Positions 44,731 to 56,972 of a stretch of DNA of 64,000 nucleotides are shown in pieces. A program made the position numbers and the translations under genes. The stretch's first letter is position 1, and the number at the start of each line of letters is the position of its first letter. The notes under the pieces are model-generated. The model saw nothing but the letters and a program-made list of their open reading frames with translations. It did no database searches and had not been told where the DNA came from. Source of the stretch: Gnetum montanum (lineage: Eukaryota > Streptophyta > Gnetopsida > Gnetales > Gnetaceae); the NCBI GenBank assembly GCA_015680685.1, contig MNCI01024017.1:404490-468489 (forward strand), read 5' to 3'.

Positions 44731-47700
44731 TAATGAAACCAATCTTGGCCTTGATCATCTAGATTTCTTTCTTATTAATCTACTTGTTCATGTCCACTTG
44801 ATCTCTATAGTGTTCTTTAAGCCTTTCATGGTTTGTGGCCTTATTTTACCATGCATTGATTTTAATAGTTGACTTTTATCTAATAGTGCATATTTTTTTC
44901 ATTGATAGGATCCTATTCTAATGAACTAATTATGTCATATCTAGGTTGGATTTGAAAAGATACTTTCTCAATTGATGGATACTTTCCTCAAGCATATTCT
45001 ATTATTTTGCAATGATTGTTAATCTTAAATTTTCTACTACAATTTTCTTATTCTCTTCCTCTAATGTAATGTTAATCTTAGCATGGGCATATGTTTGAAC
45101 CTTAGCTACTAAAGCATTTCAAACTTCTTTCTATTTTTCTATCTCCATATATTTTTTCTTAGCCATTAATTGTTTAATTTAATTACTTCTAAACTTAAAT
45201 AACTACTCTAGTTCAAAGGACTATGCAGGGTCTTGTCTTTAAACTCATAACATGACTAATTCTTCTTGTAGCCTTTGCACTTCATTTTCTAAGTGGTGTA
45301 TCCTTGTTTCTATCATGACTAGTTTTTCTTTAGTAGATACTAGTTCAAACTACACTACATTGATTAACAATCTTTTAGTATGTCAAAATATTAAGGAAAA
45401 TGAAGAATGTAGAATGTATATGTGTGATTATGATCTTGCAAGGCCATTATAGAATTAACTAGCAATGAACTTCAAATGGAGATCTGAGACTTCTGAAATG
45501 AGATCTATGTTGAGATGTTAAAACAAAGACCAGGTGGACTATATGAGGACACAGATGAAAATGAAGTCTACAAATTAAATGAAAATGCTCTAAGGACTAT
45601 CAAGAAGCCCAAGGATCATAAAAATGCTTCATATCTCAAAACGTTTTTCTGGATAGTAGACATTTGGTGAAATAGTAGACATCTATAGGAAGACATCTCA
45701 TAGTAGACATCTACACTTATAGGGAGACATCTCTCCTACATTGATGGCATTATCGAATCAACATCTAAACTTTGAAGTAGACATCTATACAAGCTATTTG
45801 ATAGCCATTGTACAAATTCCAAGGATTTTTTAGAAACTCTGAGGTTATAAGACAAAATAACAATTTTGGTGACTGTGCAAGCATTGTAATAGAAAGAATC
45901 ATCATTGGCTCTCGAAGAGAATTTGTGTTTCTGTCTTCATTGTATCATCATTTATGTGTGTTGATTGTATTGAGCTTTATGTACAAGGATATTTATATTT
46001 AATTACACTCTTTACTTATTTCTTTCTTTTCTTTCTTGTAGCCTTGCAAGGTTGATGTGCTTCTTGTGAGAACACATCATTGTTGAGCTTGTCGGGATTG
46101 TGTGAAATTAAGTGGTTTTGCAGTATCAAAACACTCTAGTGTGGAGCTCAATTTTGTAAAGGTAAACCACATTTTGAGATACTTGGGATCTTATAGAGTT
46201 GAGTGGTTTCATGACAAAAAAACACTTTAAAGTAGAGCTCAAAGCGTGTATAAGATGTGGTGCCCTTCAAGTCACTTTTTGAAGAAACAAAGTCTAGAGG
46301 TGTGCATGGATTCTACCCTCTGAGTGTGGATGTAAATAAGTTGGGAAACCATGTAAAATTTTTGTTTGTTTTTGATGGTTTTATTATGTAAATAAGGAAA
46401 CTTATTTAGCCTCTATCCTAAGTTATTGATCCATAGTGATATCAGTGCGAATATCAAAAAGATTTTACATGACTTATCCTATTTGCAGTAGTCTTTCCAA
46501 TGTATCTTCATGTTTAGTAGGAGATAGGATTTCTTTTCTTGATGTTTCAGATAATGTTTGTAAACCCATGGCTTCAAAAACATTTGCAAGAGACACAACA
46601 AAAATATTAAATAAATCATTGATATGATCACTTATTACCTCTACTACTCCTAGTACATCTTAATATTTCATCACCACTATAGTGGCTCCTTCACTAGTTT
46701 ATAACATTGCATGAAATGATGTAGCATTTCTAGAGATCTATTTTGTCCAATCATCATTTTCTTCTACCTATAAAGATGCTTTACCACTAGCAGGTGATGT
46801 GGATACTACATATTTTCTTGGATCATCTCTAACTATATACATGCTTGAGACTTATCTACAACCCTAACTAATTGTTTTTGTAGTTTGCTAGAAATGACTC
46901 ATGAAAGACCTATAGTTAGGTTGTTATGTTGGTGATGCACTTGGGCCTGCTCATTCTGCAACTAGGGTTGATCCTATTTGCAACATCAATGCCTATCAAT
47001 TTTTCTACTTGATCATTCTTGGATGACACTAGCTTGGAAATCTCTACATATGAAGCATTCTAGGCTTTTTAGAGAACATTATTTGTGTAGCCCAAAATTC
47101 TTACTTGTCTACATAACATTCTAATAAGACAAGGAAGTAGTAGAGTATGTTTCCTTATCTTTTTGTATTCAAATCATCTCTAAATTTCTAGAAATAATAT
47201 ATAAGCTATGTTAGCATGAAATTTCATCATTAATATAGTACTTCCTCTTGCACCATAGGTGGAAATTCTATTGAGTCTCTTGGTTGGAAAAATGATATAT
47301 ATTTCAAACTTGAAATAGATCTTTTCTCAATAGATAATCCATTATATTATTTCTCTGTGATCCCACATGTCCCTTTTAACCATAGATACCTTGCATATGC
47401 ATAAAATCATGTGGAGATTTGGGTGATGTTGGCTTTGATATTTTGTATGTGTAGTGCCCTGATAATAACTTTAATTGAATATAGCACTACTACTTCCTCA
47501 ATCTTCATAGTTGCATCATCTTTTTTATTCTATCGAAAGCAATGCACTTCCTCTAGATATCTTTCACCATTATTTGAAATGGTGGGCTAGAGTAGTGAAA
47601 TTTGAAATTGTTCATGAACCTATATAGGTGAAAACTTCATGAATGGGTCAAATTTTTATTTCACAATCATATTGGACATGATAGATTTTTCTTGGATGGT

Positions 47701-47934
47701 CTATAAGTACTCATGGAGAGGGTGAGGCATTATCCTTTCTCTAGAGTTGGTGAACATCCACTTCTGCCTACATAGTCTACCTTGTTGCAAGTGTGGGCTA
47801 TTGGATTAATATGACTATGCCTCTTGCTCCATAGGAGGAGTTTTTTATATGCCTCATCCTCTTTTTCTTTCTTTGGGCCTCTTTTCTCTAGGTTTTGATG
47901 GTCCTCCAACTTTGGGTATGCTTTTTTGTAGCAT
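44731..47934 (-). pseudogene. E5 ORF3, N-terminal and central part
   Basis: Starts at ATG 47934 (MLQKSIPKVGGPSKPREKRP), equivalent to MALKRGQQEG of E4. The Transposase_32-like domain follows (about 46900-47750) and a coiled-coil region after it. It is heavily broken by stops and interrupted by an unidentified 1.07-kb insertion at 45389-46453. Alignment to E4 ORF3 holds on both sides of that insertion and across E2. Confidence 0.7.
45389..46453 (+). mobile_element. unclassified 1.07-kb insertion in E5 ORF3
   Basis: Alignment of E5 ORF3 with E4 ORF3 breaks at 45388 and resumes at 46454. TCAAAA flanks both sides (45383-45388 and 46454-46459), a candidate 6-bp target duplication. The insert has no clear terminal repeats. 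Internally it has repeated AGTAGACATCTA units (45650-45790) and, near its right end, TGATATCAGTGC, which resembles the initiator-Met primer site of Copia elements. It may be a Copia LTR with a little internal sequence. Orientation is uncertain. Confidence 0.45.
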
Positions 47935-48514
47935 CTACAATCATAAGAAAATTTAAGATTATCAAAAAAATTTCTAATGACTCATAACTCTTCATCAAAT
48001 CTTAGGGTTTGATCAAAAACATTATACATGATCAATTTTATTTTTAATTTGAATTGTAGAGTTTAGAAAATTCATAAATTTAGAAAAATTCATTATTTAG
48101 AAAAATGTTATAATTAAATAATTAAATATTTTTTATTAATTAAAGATAATTTTAGCTTTATGACCTATCACTATATTTAATTTATTATTTAAAAATTATT
48201 TAAATAATCAATTGGGAAGAGAAATTAAGTTTATTAGCTTAACATAGATCAAAATATTGTCATCTCTTACCTCTTATGATATTTATCATTAATTAATCTT
48301 TTAGACATTAGGAAAAAGTTGCACAATTAAAAAGAACTACATGTAATTCTTTCCCCCATGACTAAGATGGTCAATTGATGAGCAAAAGGATTCAAGAATG
48401 AATCAAATCAAGCATGTGGTGAGGAAGATATGGGGCTTTAAAGGTTCTTTGGAAAAAAAAATAGCATGAACACCCTTTATGTGAAATAATTAAAATGAAA
48501 ATGTTTCTAACAAT

Positions 48515-48612
48515 CTATGCATATATATATATTTTTATATGGATGATATCATAGATGCAACATTGTTGATGCAATATCATATGCCTTGGGATATTGCATC
48601 TATGATATGATT
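48515..48612 (-). promoter_or_regulatory. E5 internal U3-like block upstream of ORF3, nested palindromes
   Basis: Arms ATATCATAGATGCAA (48546-48560) and TTGCATCTATGATAT (48594-48608) form a perfect 15-bp inverted repeat. Inside it, GATGCAATATC and GATATTGCATC form an 11-bp one. On the sense strand this is followed by an AT-rich TATA-like stretch (CCATATAAAAATATATATAT, 48520-48541). ORF3 starts about 590 bp downstream. E5's LTR U3 carries the related ATGATATTGTAGC followed by a TATA box. Confidence 0.55.
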
Positions 48613-50399
48613 TTTAAAATTTTCAAAATTTTTGAAAAATTTGATGAAAAAATGAATGAAATGAGTAACTTAGAAGGTGTTAAGATCATCCAAAATGGTT
48701 TTGATCATAGATGATGCTTATAATATGAAATTTTAATGTCAATATGTTATTAAATAATGAGTTTGGGCAAGTTAAGTCAACTAAGGTTTAGAAAATGATT
48801 TGATCAAAAGTTGTTGAGTTTATCAATGATTTTGAGTATGTAGGAAAATAATGATAATTGCTAAAGTATCTAGGAGGTATAAGATGATGTGGAGTTGGTT
48901 ATCAAGTATAAAACATAAGAGTTATACAAGTGGATCCTTTCCAAAGTAAGGTCCTATCCCTAATTACCCTACATAACCATGCCAACAAGTATCTATGGGC
49001 ACTCAAGAAGTTGAATGTAAATCATACATGTCTTCCAAAACATACATGGTAGTATTTTCCCAAAAAGAAAATAACACTTTTGCATACAAAATCATCAAAT
49101 TATAATTATATACATAAAAGTGTGATGATATGAAAGTAGCAAGAATTATAGATAATGAAATGTGATATATCTTAACATAAGTATAATGAATTCTATGTGT
49201 AATACATGATTAAAGTGATGATTCACCTATTTGTGTAGGATCCAAACCAAGTTCATACCACTTACCAATGACATCACATTATCTCATCCTAAAATTTATG
49301 ATCATAAGACTATCAAAACCATAAGAAATATCATTACTTGACAATAAAGAACAAGGAAGCAATTTATTAATTACATAGTTTACTGTGAAGGATACTTGGC
49401 CATTGGATAGAGGAGTGTATTCAAGCATGGATAACATGCCTTTCTATACCTATAACAAGTGCAAGTCCATGACACTTTGAAATTACTAGAAAGTCACCTA
49501 CCTTTAGGCATGGGTAACATGTTTTTCCAGTGAAATCCTTAGAAATTTTTACTATGTATATTTATTATGTAGTTACTACATCATCCTTACCAAAGGACTA
49601 TGTTCAGGCATGAATAACATGTCCTTCTAGTGACATGATATGGTAGTACTTATTTTAGAAAAAGCTTACCCTTTTTATTAGAACTCAAGTAAATAACATA
49701 ACTTAACAATCTAATAAAACTCATAATAGTAGCTTCAGAGAGACGCTACCAATCTCTTTGATGTCATACCCTTTTTATTTCCACTTGGTTTTTCCCCTCT
49801 AGGCATAATAATCACAAGTTTATTTTAGTTTTATTGTGATGATAATATCATTATGTCTATGGTAAGAACCATCTTATTATTGGAAATGAGTGGATGGATG
49901 ATGTGGTCTCATTGTAAATATAATTAGTCCTTCACTAATTTCATAACATAGAGTGAAATTCTTATTGCTTTAACTACATCATGCTTATTTCTTAATACTT
50001 TATTAAAAAAAATCAACAAAAAATATACATAAAAAATAATAAAATTATAAAAAGAATTAACGATATACAAGAAAAGAAAAATGTATAAAGAACTTGAAAG
50101 ATATCAAAGAACTAAGAAAAATGATAAGAAATTGTAAGAAAAAAAATTAAAAATAGAAAAGATATTAAAGAAGGAAGAAAGAACCAAAAATTAAGAAAAA
50201 TGGTAAGAAATTGTTAAAAATAAAATAAAGAAAATTAAAAAAATATTGATTAGCACTTAAGAATAATAGATGACCCCCCATGACTATTGTTGAAGGTAGA
50301 ACTTTGAAAGATTGAATGAAAAGTGAGTGGGTTGAAATACATGGTAGATTGTTTTGATGATGGAAAGTCATGAAATGATTTAACTTGTTAAATGTTAAT
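48613..50399 (-). other. E5 spacer between integrase and promoter block
   Basis: No genes. AT-rich, homologous in parts to the spacers of the other elements. Contains repeated AGGCATG(G/A)(G/A)TAACATG(C/T)(C/T) phrases (about 49427, 49507 and 49608) and TCATGGGGGG (sense) at about 50274-50284, just downstream of integrase in the sense direction. Confidence 0.55.
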
Positions 50400-51500
50400 A
50401 AGAATTAACTTCTGTGAGTAACTTGGATCATATATTTTCATGTCACCTGATTAGTATGTGGCATGGACTACATAGAGTCCTTCCCATAAAGTTTGAAACT
50501 TTTTCATTTATGTGAAATGGTTTGGGTTATAATAAAAAACTCTATCTCCAAGACTAATAGAAACTTGTCTAATCTTAGCATCATGTTGATGTTTGAAATA
50601 TTTCTTATGAATCTCATTGTTCATTTGGACTACTAATCAATTTTCTTCTAGTATATTTTGGTTTATTAATCATTCTTCTTGAGATAAATCAATATCTAGG
50701 TCAAGTGAACAAGCTATTGTTAGGTTATTTAATTCTACTTAAATTGGGACGGCATGTAGTTTTTCATAAATCAATTTATATGGATAATATGCTGTAGGAA
50801 GTTTCCAACCTGATTGATATGCTCATAAAGCACCATTAAGCTTAGTTCTTCAATCCTTGCTATATCTACTAATAATTGTAGTTCATATTTGTGGAATTTC
50901 TTTGTTAGTTACTTCAGCTTAATCATTTAGTTAGGGATGATAAGATGTAGCGAGTCTATAATTGACCCCAAGAAGTTGCATTAAATTTTAAAATATAGCT
51001 CTAGTAAAATAAGTTTTTTTATTTGATATTAACATTCTTGGTACTTCAAACCTATTTACCACATGTTGTTAAAAGAATTTTGCAACTCTTGTGGTAGTAT
51101 AATCTTTAACTACACCGACATGTAAAACTTCCCATTTAATATTCACAATAATGTAGAACTTCCCATTTAATATTGGTGTAATGGATTCCATAAAATTAAT
51201 CTTCTAAATATCAAATCACTCTATTGGTTATATCCATTGTTGTCGTTCTTTATTTCTAGTTGTCAGCTCTCCATCTTTTTGACATCTTTCACAAGATTGT
51301 GAAAAGTGATTGGAATTTCTAAATATGATAGGTGAAATATAATCTACCATAAAAAGCTTTAGTTTTGTTCTTATTCTTGCATAACATGATCCTTCAAGAT
51401 ATCTTGCAAGAATATTTGCTCAATTTCCTATGAAACATACCATCATATTAAACCATCTACATAAATCTTATAAATATTTTCTTTAATCTCCATATTATTT
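50400..51500 (-). pseudogene. E5 integrase
   Basis: The C-terminal KKFQTLWEGLYVVHA is a GPY-like motif (about 50465-50510). The core has EVPRMLISNKKTYF (codon 51021-51023 is Asn in place of the second catalytic Asp) and AEVTN, with the catalytic Glu kept. The zinc-binding region is at about 51250-51480. Many stops. Confidence 0.8.
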
Positions 51501-52629
51501 TACCTTGTGGAGAAATTACTCTTTTTATTTTATCCCATTTAGTAGGAAGTTCTTATGTAGTTAGATAAATCATATAATCAGTAATCCATGACTTTGCTAC
51601 TAAATGCATAATCATTGCTAATTTTGTAAAAGGAATTTTATTGGAAAATTAATTTGATAATGGTTCTTCATTTTCTTTAGCATTCCATCATAGCCTTGAT
51701 AGGTGATCAACTATACCATTTTTAGTTCCTTTTCTATCAATCATTGCTATGCCAAATTCTTGTAATATAATGAGCTATCTTATCATTATTGGACTATCTA
51801 TTGGTTTATTCTTTAAAATTTGGATTATAATATGGTTATTATGAAGATAGATTAAATACTTGAGCACATAATGTCAAAATTTTCTTAAGTGTGTATATCA
51901 TAGTCATAAGTTCCTTTTCTATCATGATATAGTTAAGTTGTGCACCTATGATGCTTCTATTGGTACAATGTATGTAGTATCATATCTTTCAATCAACTAA
52001 CTAGGTTAACACTACTTCTAATGCATAGTTTGAAGCACTAATCATAATGTGGGAATTTCTAGACTAATACATAGCTTTACGGATTAGTGTTTTAATTAGT
52101 TTCTATTTCAAACTCTCAAATGCCTCTCCACTTATTTTGACCACTAGAATGATGCAACTTTCTTTGTTAGTTCCACAAGAAATTTTGTAACATTTGAAAA
52201 ATTCTTAATAAATCTTATATAATACCCTATATCACTAACAAATGACCTAACATCCTTAACAACTTAAGGTCCTTAGGTAATATTCTTAATGACTGATTTT
52301 ATCTAAATCTACCTCTATTTCCTTGTAGGATACCTTGTATACTAGAACTATGGCATCTTGGATCATTAAATGGCTCTTTTGATAATTGAGCTTTAAATTT
52401 GTGTCAACATATCATTTAAAAACTTACTCTAAGTAGTCAAAATCCTACTCAAAGTTATGTTGATAGGTACAAAATTTATCCATAAATAACTCAACTCTAT
52501 TGCCAATCTATTTTTGAAAGATGCTAAGGACAAGTCTCTCTAATATTACTAGAGCATTACACAAACCAAATGATATTTGCCTATATGTAAACATTTCCCA
52601 TTGGTTGGGGAACATTCTATTTTCTTAAC
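51501..52629 (-). pseudogene. E5 RNase H and C-terminal reverse transcriptase
   Basis: The RNase H region at about 51730-52030 is alignable with E1 and E2. The reverse-transcriptase active site reads ELFMDKF near 52462-52485, so the second Asp of FMDD has become Lys. The reading is cut by E4 at 52630 and continues at 61281. Confidence 0.75.
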
Positions 52630-52634
52630 CTTAT

Positions 52635-53444
52635 TGATGAGTGGTAAGGTACTGCTACACTCATCCATACAAATACAAGTGTTACACGCACGATCTGGTT
52701 GACCGCCGCAGAGAAACTAGTTGTGGCATCCAGACAGTTAGCCTTAGGTCACAGTTCATTGTCTTCCCACTTGGACTAGTGTTAACTTTATCACATATGG
52801 TTTAGTCCAAAGTGAGGTGTATGATGTGTTTCTATGCTAATTCTACTCCTAAAGACAATGGAAGATAATATTAACTAAGCTAAGAGATAAAGGGTGAGAG
52901 AGAATCTAAGCTAGCCTAAGTGCGATGAGCATCTGTTCCTCAATCATCCATACACATCTTGGACTTTGTGCACAACTGCCATTGGGATTACCAAGTGCAG
53001 ATCCTCAGTATGCTACTACGTTATCAAGTAGTCACACTTAAATGCTTGTAATCAAGTCATACTCATTTTGCATTTAAGAGGAGTTTAGGGTGAGAAGATA
53101 TTAACTATGAAAGCAGTAAATAAAAATTAATTAAATGATTAAGCTAAGTGAATGTTGCAATGATTAAATAATCTCAATCTTTATTGTTGTTCATGTGTGT
53201 GTCCAAGTACGTCACACTCGAATAAAGGTTTTGTACAATTACAATCACCACACTATGGGCATACACTGGGAGGAAAAAGGGTTGAGAGAAAAATGAAAAC
53301 TAAAATCAAAACTTAACTCTAAAACTGATTGACTGTCTATCGAAACTACCAGCCTCTTATTTATAGATGAGGAGATAGGTTGTGATATCACTTATGTAAT
53401 ATCACATATGCGATATCATGGGTAGGTTAAATGGCAACTCATCA
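52635..53444 (-). repeat. E4 3' LTR
   Basis: TGATGAGTGGTAAGG...CAACTCATCA. Sense U3: ATGATATCGCATATGTGATA, TTACATAAGTGATATCACA, then a TATA box (ATCTATAAATAAGAGG, about 53355-53370). Confidence 0.93.
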
Positions 53445-53457
53445 TACCCCCATGACT
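53445..53457 (-). other. E4 polypurine tract
   Basis: The sense strand reads GTCATGGGGGTA directly before the LTR, the best-preserved copy. Confidence 0.9.
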
Positions 53458-53625
53458 GAGTGAAAACTTGTCCTCAAGTTACAGTGAGAACAAGCTCCAT
53501 TGATTACACAATGGATAGGTATGGAATTATTGGATGGTGAAATTGGATTTATGCTGCAATGTGGAATCAAGACAAAATTAAGACACAACACAAAGAATGC
53601 GCTACAGCTAAAAAATTGGTGGAAC

Positions 53626-56397
53626 TCATGTAGTTCCTAGTGGCAATGGCTCCTCCATAGGTGCTTTCCCCTTATCTGGTGCTCCAGGTCTTGAGGCTTG
53701 ATGGCATTGAATTATGGCCTTGAGTTTCTCCTCTTCAGTCTAGGGATCCTGTGTCATCCATGCTAATGTTCTGATGTTTGATAGAGTTGGCACTTCCCAT
53801 GGACACAGTAGCTGTGGAAACATTTGATTTGCCTTGACATACCAAGCCACAAACACCCATCGTTCCTCTTCGTAGGCTCTAGCTTTATCTTTGTATTCTT
53901 GAAAATCCACAAGCCATTTAGCCAAATTTGTTGCAACACCTTTTTTTCCTTGGTAGTTTGCTCTCACCACCTCAAGTTCAGAATTTGCAATCTCCAGTTT
54001 TTGCAACATCTTCTTGTGTTCTAAAAATTCTGTTTTATATTTGATGTGGGTGGTAGCTACCTATTGCTTGAGCTGTATTCTTAGATGTCTTGCTGTTAAC
54101 ATGGAAAGGTTGGAATACTGCAAGTTTGCCAACTCCATGTATTTTGTAAGATCTTGGGTCTGTAGGTCCCGGTTCTTAACTTCCGCCTAGTGGAAAAATG
54201 CATATGTGTCCAATATGGCCCACCAATCAATGTGTTGAGCACTGATAGCATTGATGTGTGCCTTGGCCTTATGGATCTCTTTCTCAAGGATCTGTTTGTA
54301 CATCCCCACCTAGTCCCGAAAGTGCTCCTTTAACTTTTCATGCCATTTAGTCTCATTTTGCCACATGCTTATTTCGATAGCTATCTTTTGATGGATTGCA
54401 CGTACCTCTTCCATTGAGAGAGTTCAATTTTCTCTAGCTAAACGGCTCATATCTTAGTTGACCCAGATGAACTGTTCTTGCAACTAATGGAAATGTTCTT
54501 CAAGAACATTCTTTTGATTCTCCACAGAGGTCAATTGAAGGTTGTCAGTAACAAGTTTCTTGTTCTCCTCCTGTAAGGCATTGAGTGCCTTGATATATGC
54601 ATGCGTTTGTGCCTATGCTATAGAGGCATCCCAAAAAGCCTTCTATTTTTCTTCAACCATCTTTTTATTCTCTATTAGTAGCTTGGTTAGTTTCTTAGTT
54701 TTGAAATTGTCCAGCTAGTCTGTAGGAACAAATTTCAAAGGGTCCCACTGTGCTGCTTGTAGGGCCATGAGCTTTTCTTGTAATTTCTACACCTTTGCTT
54801 TAGCATGCTTGGCCCTTGCTTTTGTTAAGACCAACTTTCCCTTAGTGGAAAAGAGGTCTGATTGAATTGTTGTAACATCTTGAGGGATGTCAAATAGAGA
54901 CGTCATTATTTGTCCTATTTGTAGCAATCAATCAAGTGCATCCTCATGTTCTACAAGAGTCATTGAGGTTCTAGCCAAAGTTTGAGCATCCTATGCTCCC
55001 GTGAGATCTATTGGTGGTACAACAGGTACATTGAATGATTCTTTAATATGGTTTGTGACCACTTCTGTAGCTCCCGCTGCATCCTAGTGTTGCATGACCA
55101 CAACTGTGGCCCCTTCACCAATTTCTAATTGCACTTGGAAAGATGTAGTGTTTCCTGAGATCTGTTGTGACTAAATACTCTCCTCTCCTCTTGTATGGAT
55201 GGACACTTCACCCTTTGCACAATCCAAAGAAACCATGGGCTATATGGCATCGTCAATGATGCGGAAGAGATTTGCATCATCATGACTTTCCCAACTGACT
55301 GTCTCAGCGATGGCCCTGAGATGGCTCATTGATGGTTTGTAATCTTGCGGTAGTGGAAGTTGATCCTGATCCATGCTAGGCTCTACTTCCTATTGTTGGA
55401 TGGGTCCTACAAGTTGGGTTGCAGTTGGCCCCACTATCTATTCTTGTTCTTCTTCTTGTTCTGGCCCTAGCATCTCACCAGTGATTTTTCTTATAGCTAG
55501 TGGCTTTAACAGTTCAGCATAGGAAGCATTTTGGGCTTTTTAGAGGACATCATTAGTGCATCCTCTGATACTAGCATGTTGGCACAACTTCTTAGTGAGA
55601 CAAGGGAAGGGTAATACAAGCTTCCCTATCTTTCATTCTTCAAACTGCCTCAAGATCTCTGTAAGGTATAGATAAGGTTGGTTAGCATTAACCTTTTCCA
55701 TTAGCACTATACATCTTCTTGCCACATATGTTGAGATTCTCTTTAAGCCCTTCATGGGGAAGAGGTGATACGTTTCAATTTTGAAGTAGATCCTTTCTTC
55801 CGTCATCAACTCTCCAAATGTCTTATCCCTACCATATGCCCTTTCCAACCAAACTCATTGCACATTGGGGTCTAAATGAGTAGACAATTGAGCAACCTAG
55901 GGCCCTTTATTCGGAAGGTTTAATACTTCTGAAATGACCTACGCAGAGAAATCGACTATCACACCACAAATATTAATAGTGGTGCCTTGTTCTCTATTGT
56001 GCCAAAATTGGTACATCTTCCCTAGATGCCAAGCACCACTTTCAGAGAGGGTAGGCCATAAGGGAGACCCTTTGAGATGATCCCTAATAGCCTCAGGAGA
56101 AAACTCTACAAAATATTCAAAATTTAATTTCACAATCACTGTAGTGAATGTGGATCTTTCATGGATAGTCTAAACACAATCTTGGGGCAACGTGAGATGT
56201 TGTCCCTGTTCAAGTGTTGCAGTAGCTCCTCCTTCTACCTGCTCAGACTATATAGTAGGAGGGTCCTCTTGATTAATGCTAAATGATTGTTCCTCCTATT
56301 TTGCATGTTGTTCGGTAGGGACTTGTTCCTTGCCTCTCCTAGGTTGTTTGCTTCCACCTTGAGCAAGACCTTCCTGTTGTCCACGTTTTAGGGCCAT
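53626..56397 (-). pseudogene. E4 ORF3: Transposase_32-like domain plus coiled coil, one frame with many stops
   Basis: 924 codons in one uninterrupted frame from ATG 56397 to TGA at 53626, interrupted by about two dozen stops, roughly three quarters of them TAG. Residues 1-40 are basic. Residues about 85-280 resemble the plant transposon protein domain: VIVKLNFEYFVEF, then GVIVDFSA, LNLPN, YFKIETYHLFPM, a VARRCIVLMEKV-type helix, and KLVLPFPCLTKKLCQ. The spacing matches Transposase_32 proteins ('VDFS...LP', '..LLP', 'LCEAAGV'). Residues about 440-890 are long Lys/Glu/Leu/Gln-rich helices, probably coiled coil. The tail EEPLPLGTT is conserved between copies. Cell role unknown. No signal peptide or membrane segment is visible, so it is not an envelope-type protein. 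Confidence 0.85.
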
Positions 56398-56878
56398 ATG
56401 CAATCACATGAGATCAAGCGTTAGTACGGTTTCTTCTGAAGTTAAGTTATACCTTACTTCTTGCCTTAATTAATTAACTTATTTTATCTCCATGTGATGT
56501 TTCCTGAAAGATTATAATAGTGGATCCTTTTTACTTAGGTGGTTTCCAATTTTAGTTTTCCGATGTACCTAAGGGGATGAAATTGTTTTTGACACATTTT
56601 ATTCTTAATTTTACAACTAATTACTCTTGATAATGTCCTTTGGGTGATGAAAAATTTCAGAAAAGTTATGCAATATTCAGCATATGTTCCTCCCCCACAA
56701 CTAAGCTGAACATTCCAGATTCAAGTAGGTTCAGAAAGAATAAAAATCAGAGTACCAGCAAGTGAGATATAGGTAGAAAAATAAGGGTGTCACACTTGCA
56801 AGTCGTAGAGAAAAAATTCAAAAAACTCCCCCACGTGATTTGTGAAAAATGAAATTAAGTGTTGAGGGGGGGAGGTCA

Positions 56879-56972
56879 TCTTTTTATAGCTGGATGGGAT
56901 GTGATATCGCATAAGTGATATTGCATCGGTTGTAATATCGCGTATGCAATATCGTGGCCCTAGTGATATTGG
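56879..56972 (-). promoter_or_regulatory. E4 internal U3-like promoter block upstream of ORF3
   Basis: Sense: GATATTGCATACGCGATATT, then GCAATATCACTTATGCGATA, TCACATCCC, then after about 10 bases a TATA box (GCTATAAAAAGATG, 56879-56891). E4's LTR U3 has the same GATATC/GATATT palindromic repeats and the same distance to TATA, in contrast to the CCTCATTGATG repeats of E1-E3. ORF3 starts about 480 bp downstream. Confidence 0.65.

Noticed and set aside
50165-50371. 68-codon Phe-rich open frame, possible membrane peptide
   Set aside because: Produced by the A/T-rich spacer of E5 (AAATTAAGAAAA tracts). No homolog in the other spacers.
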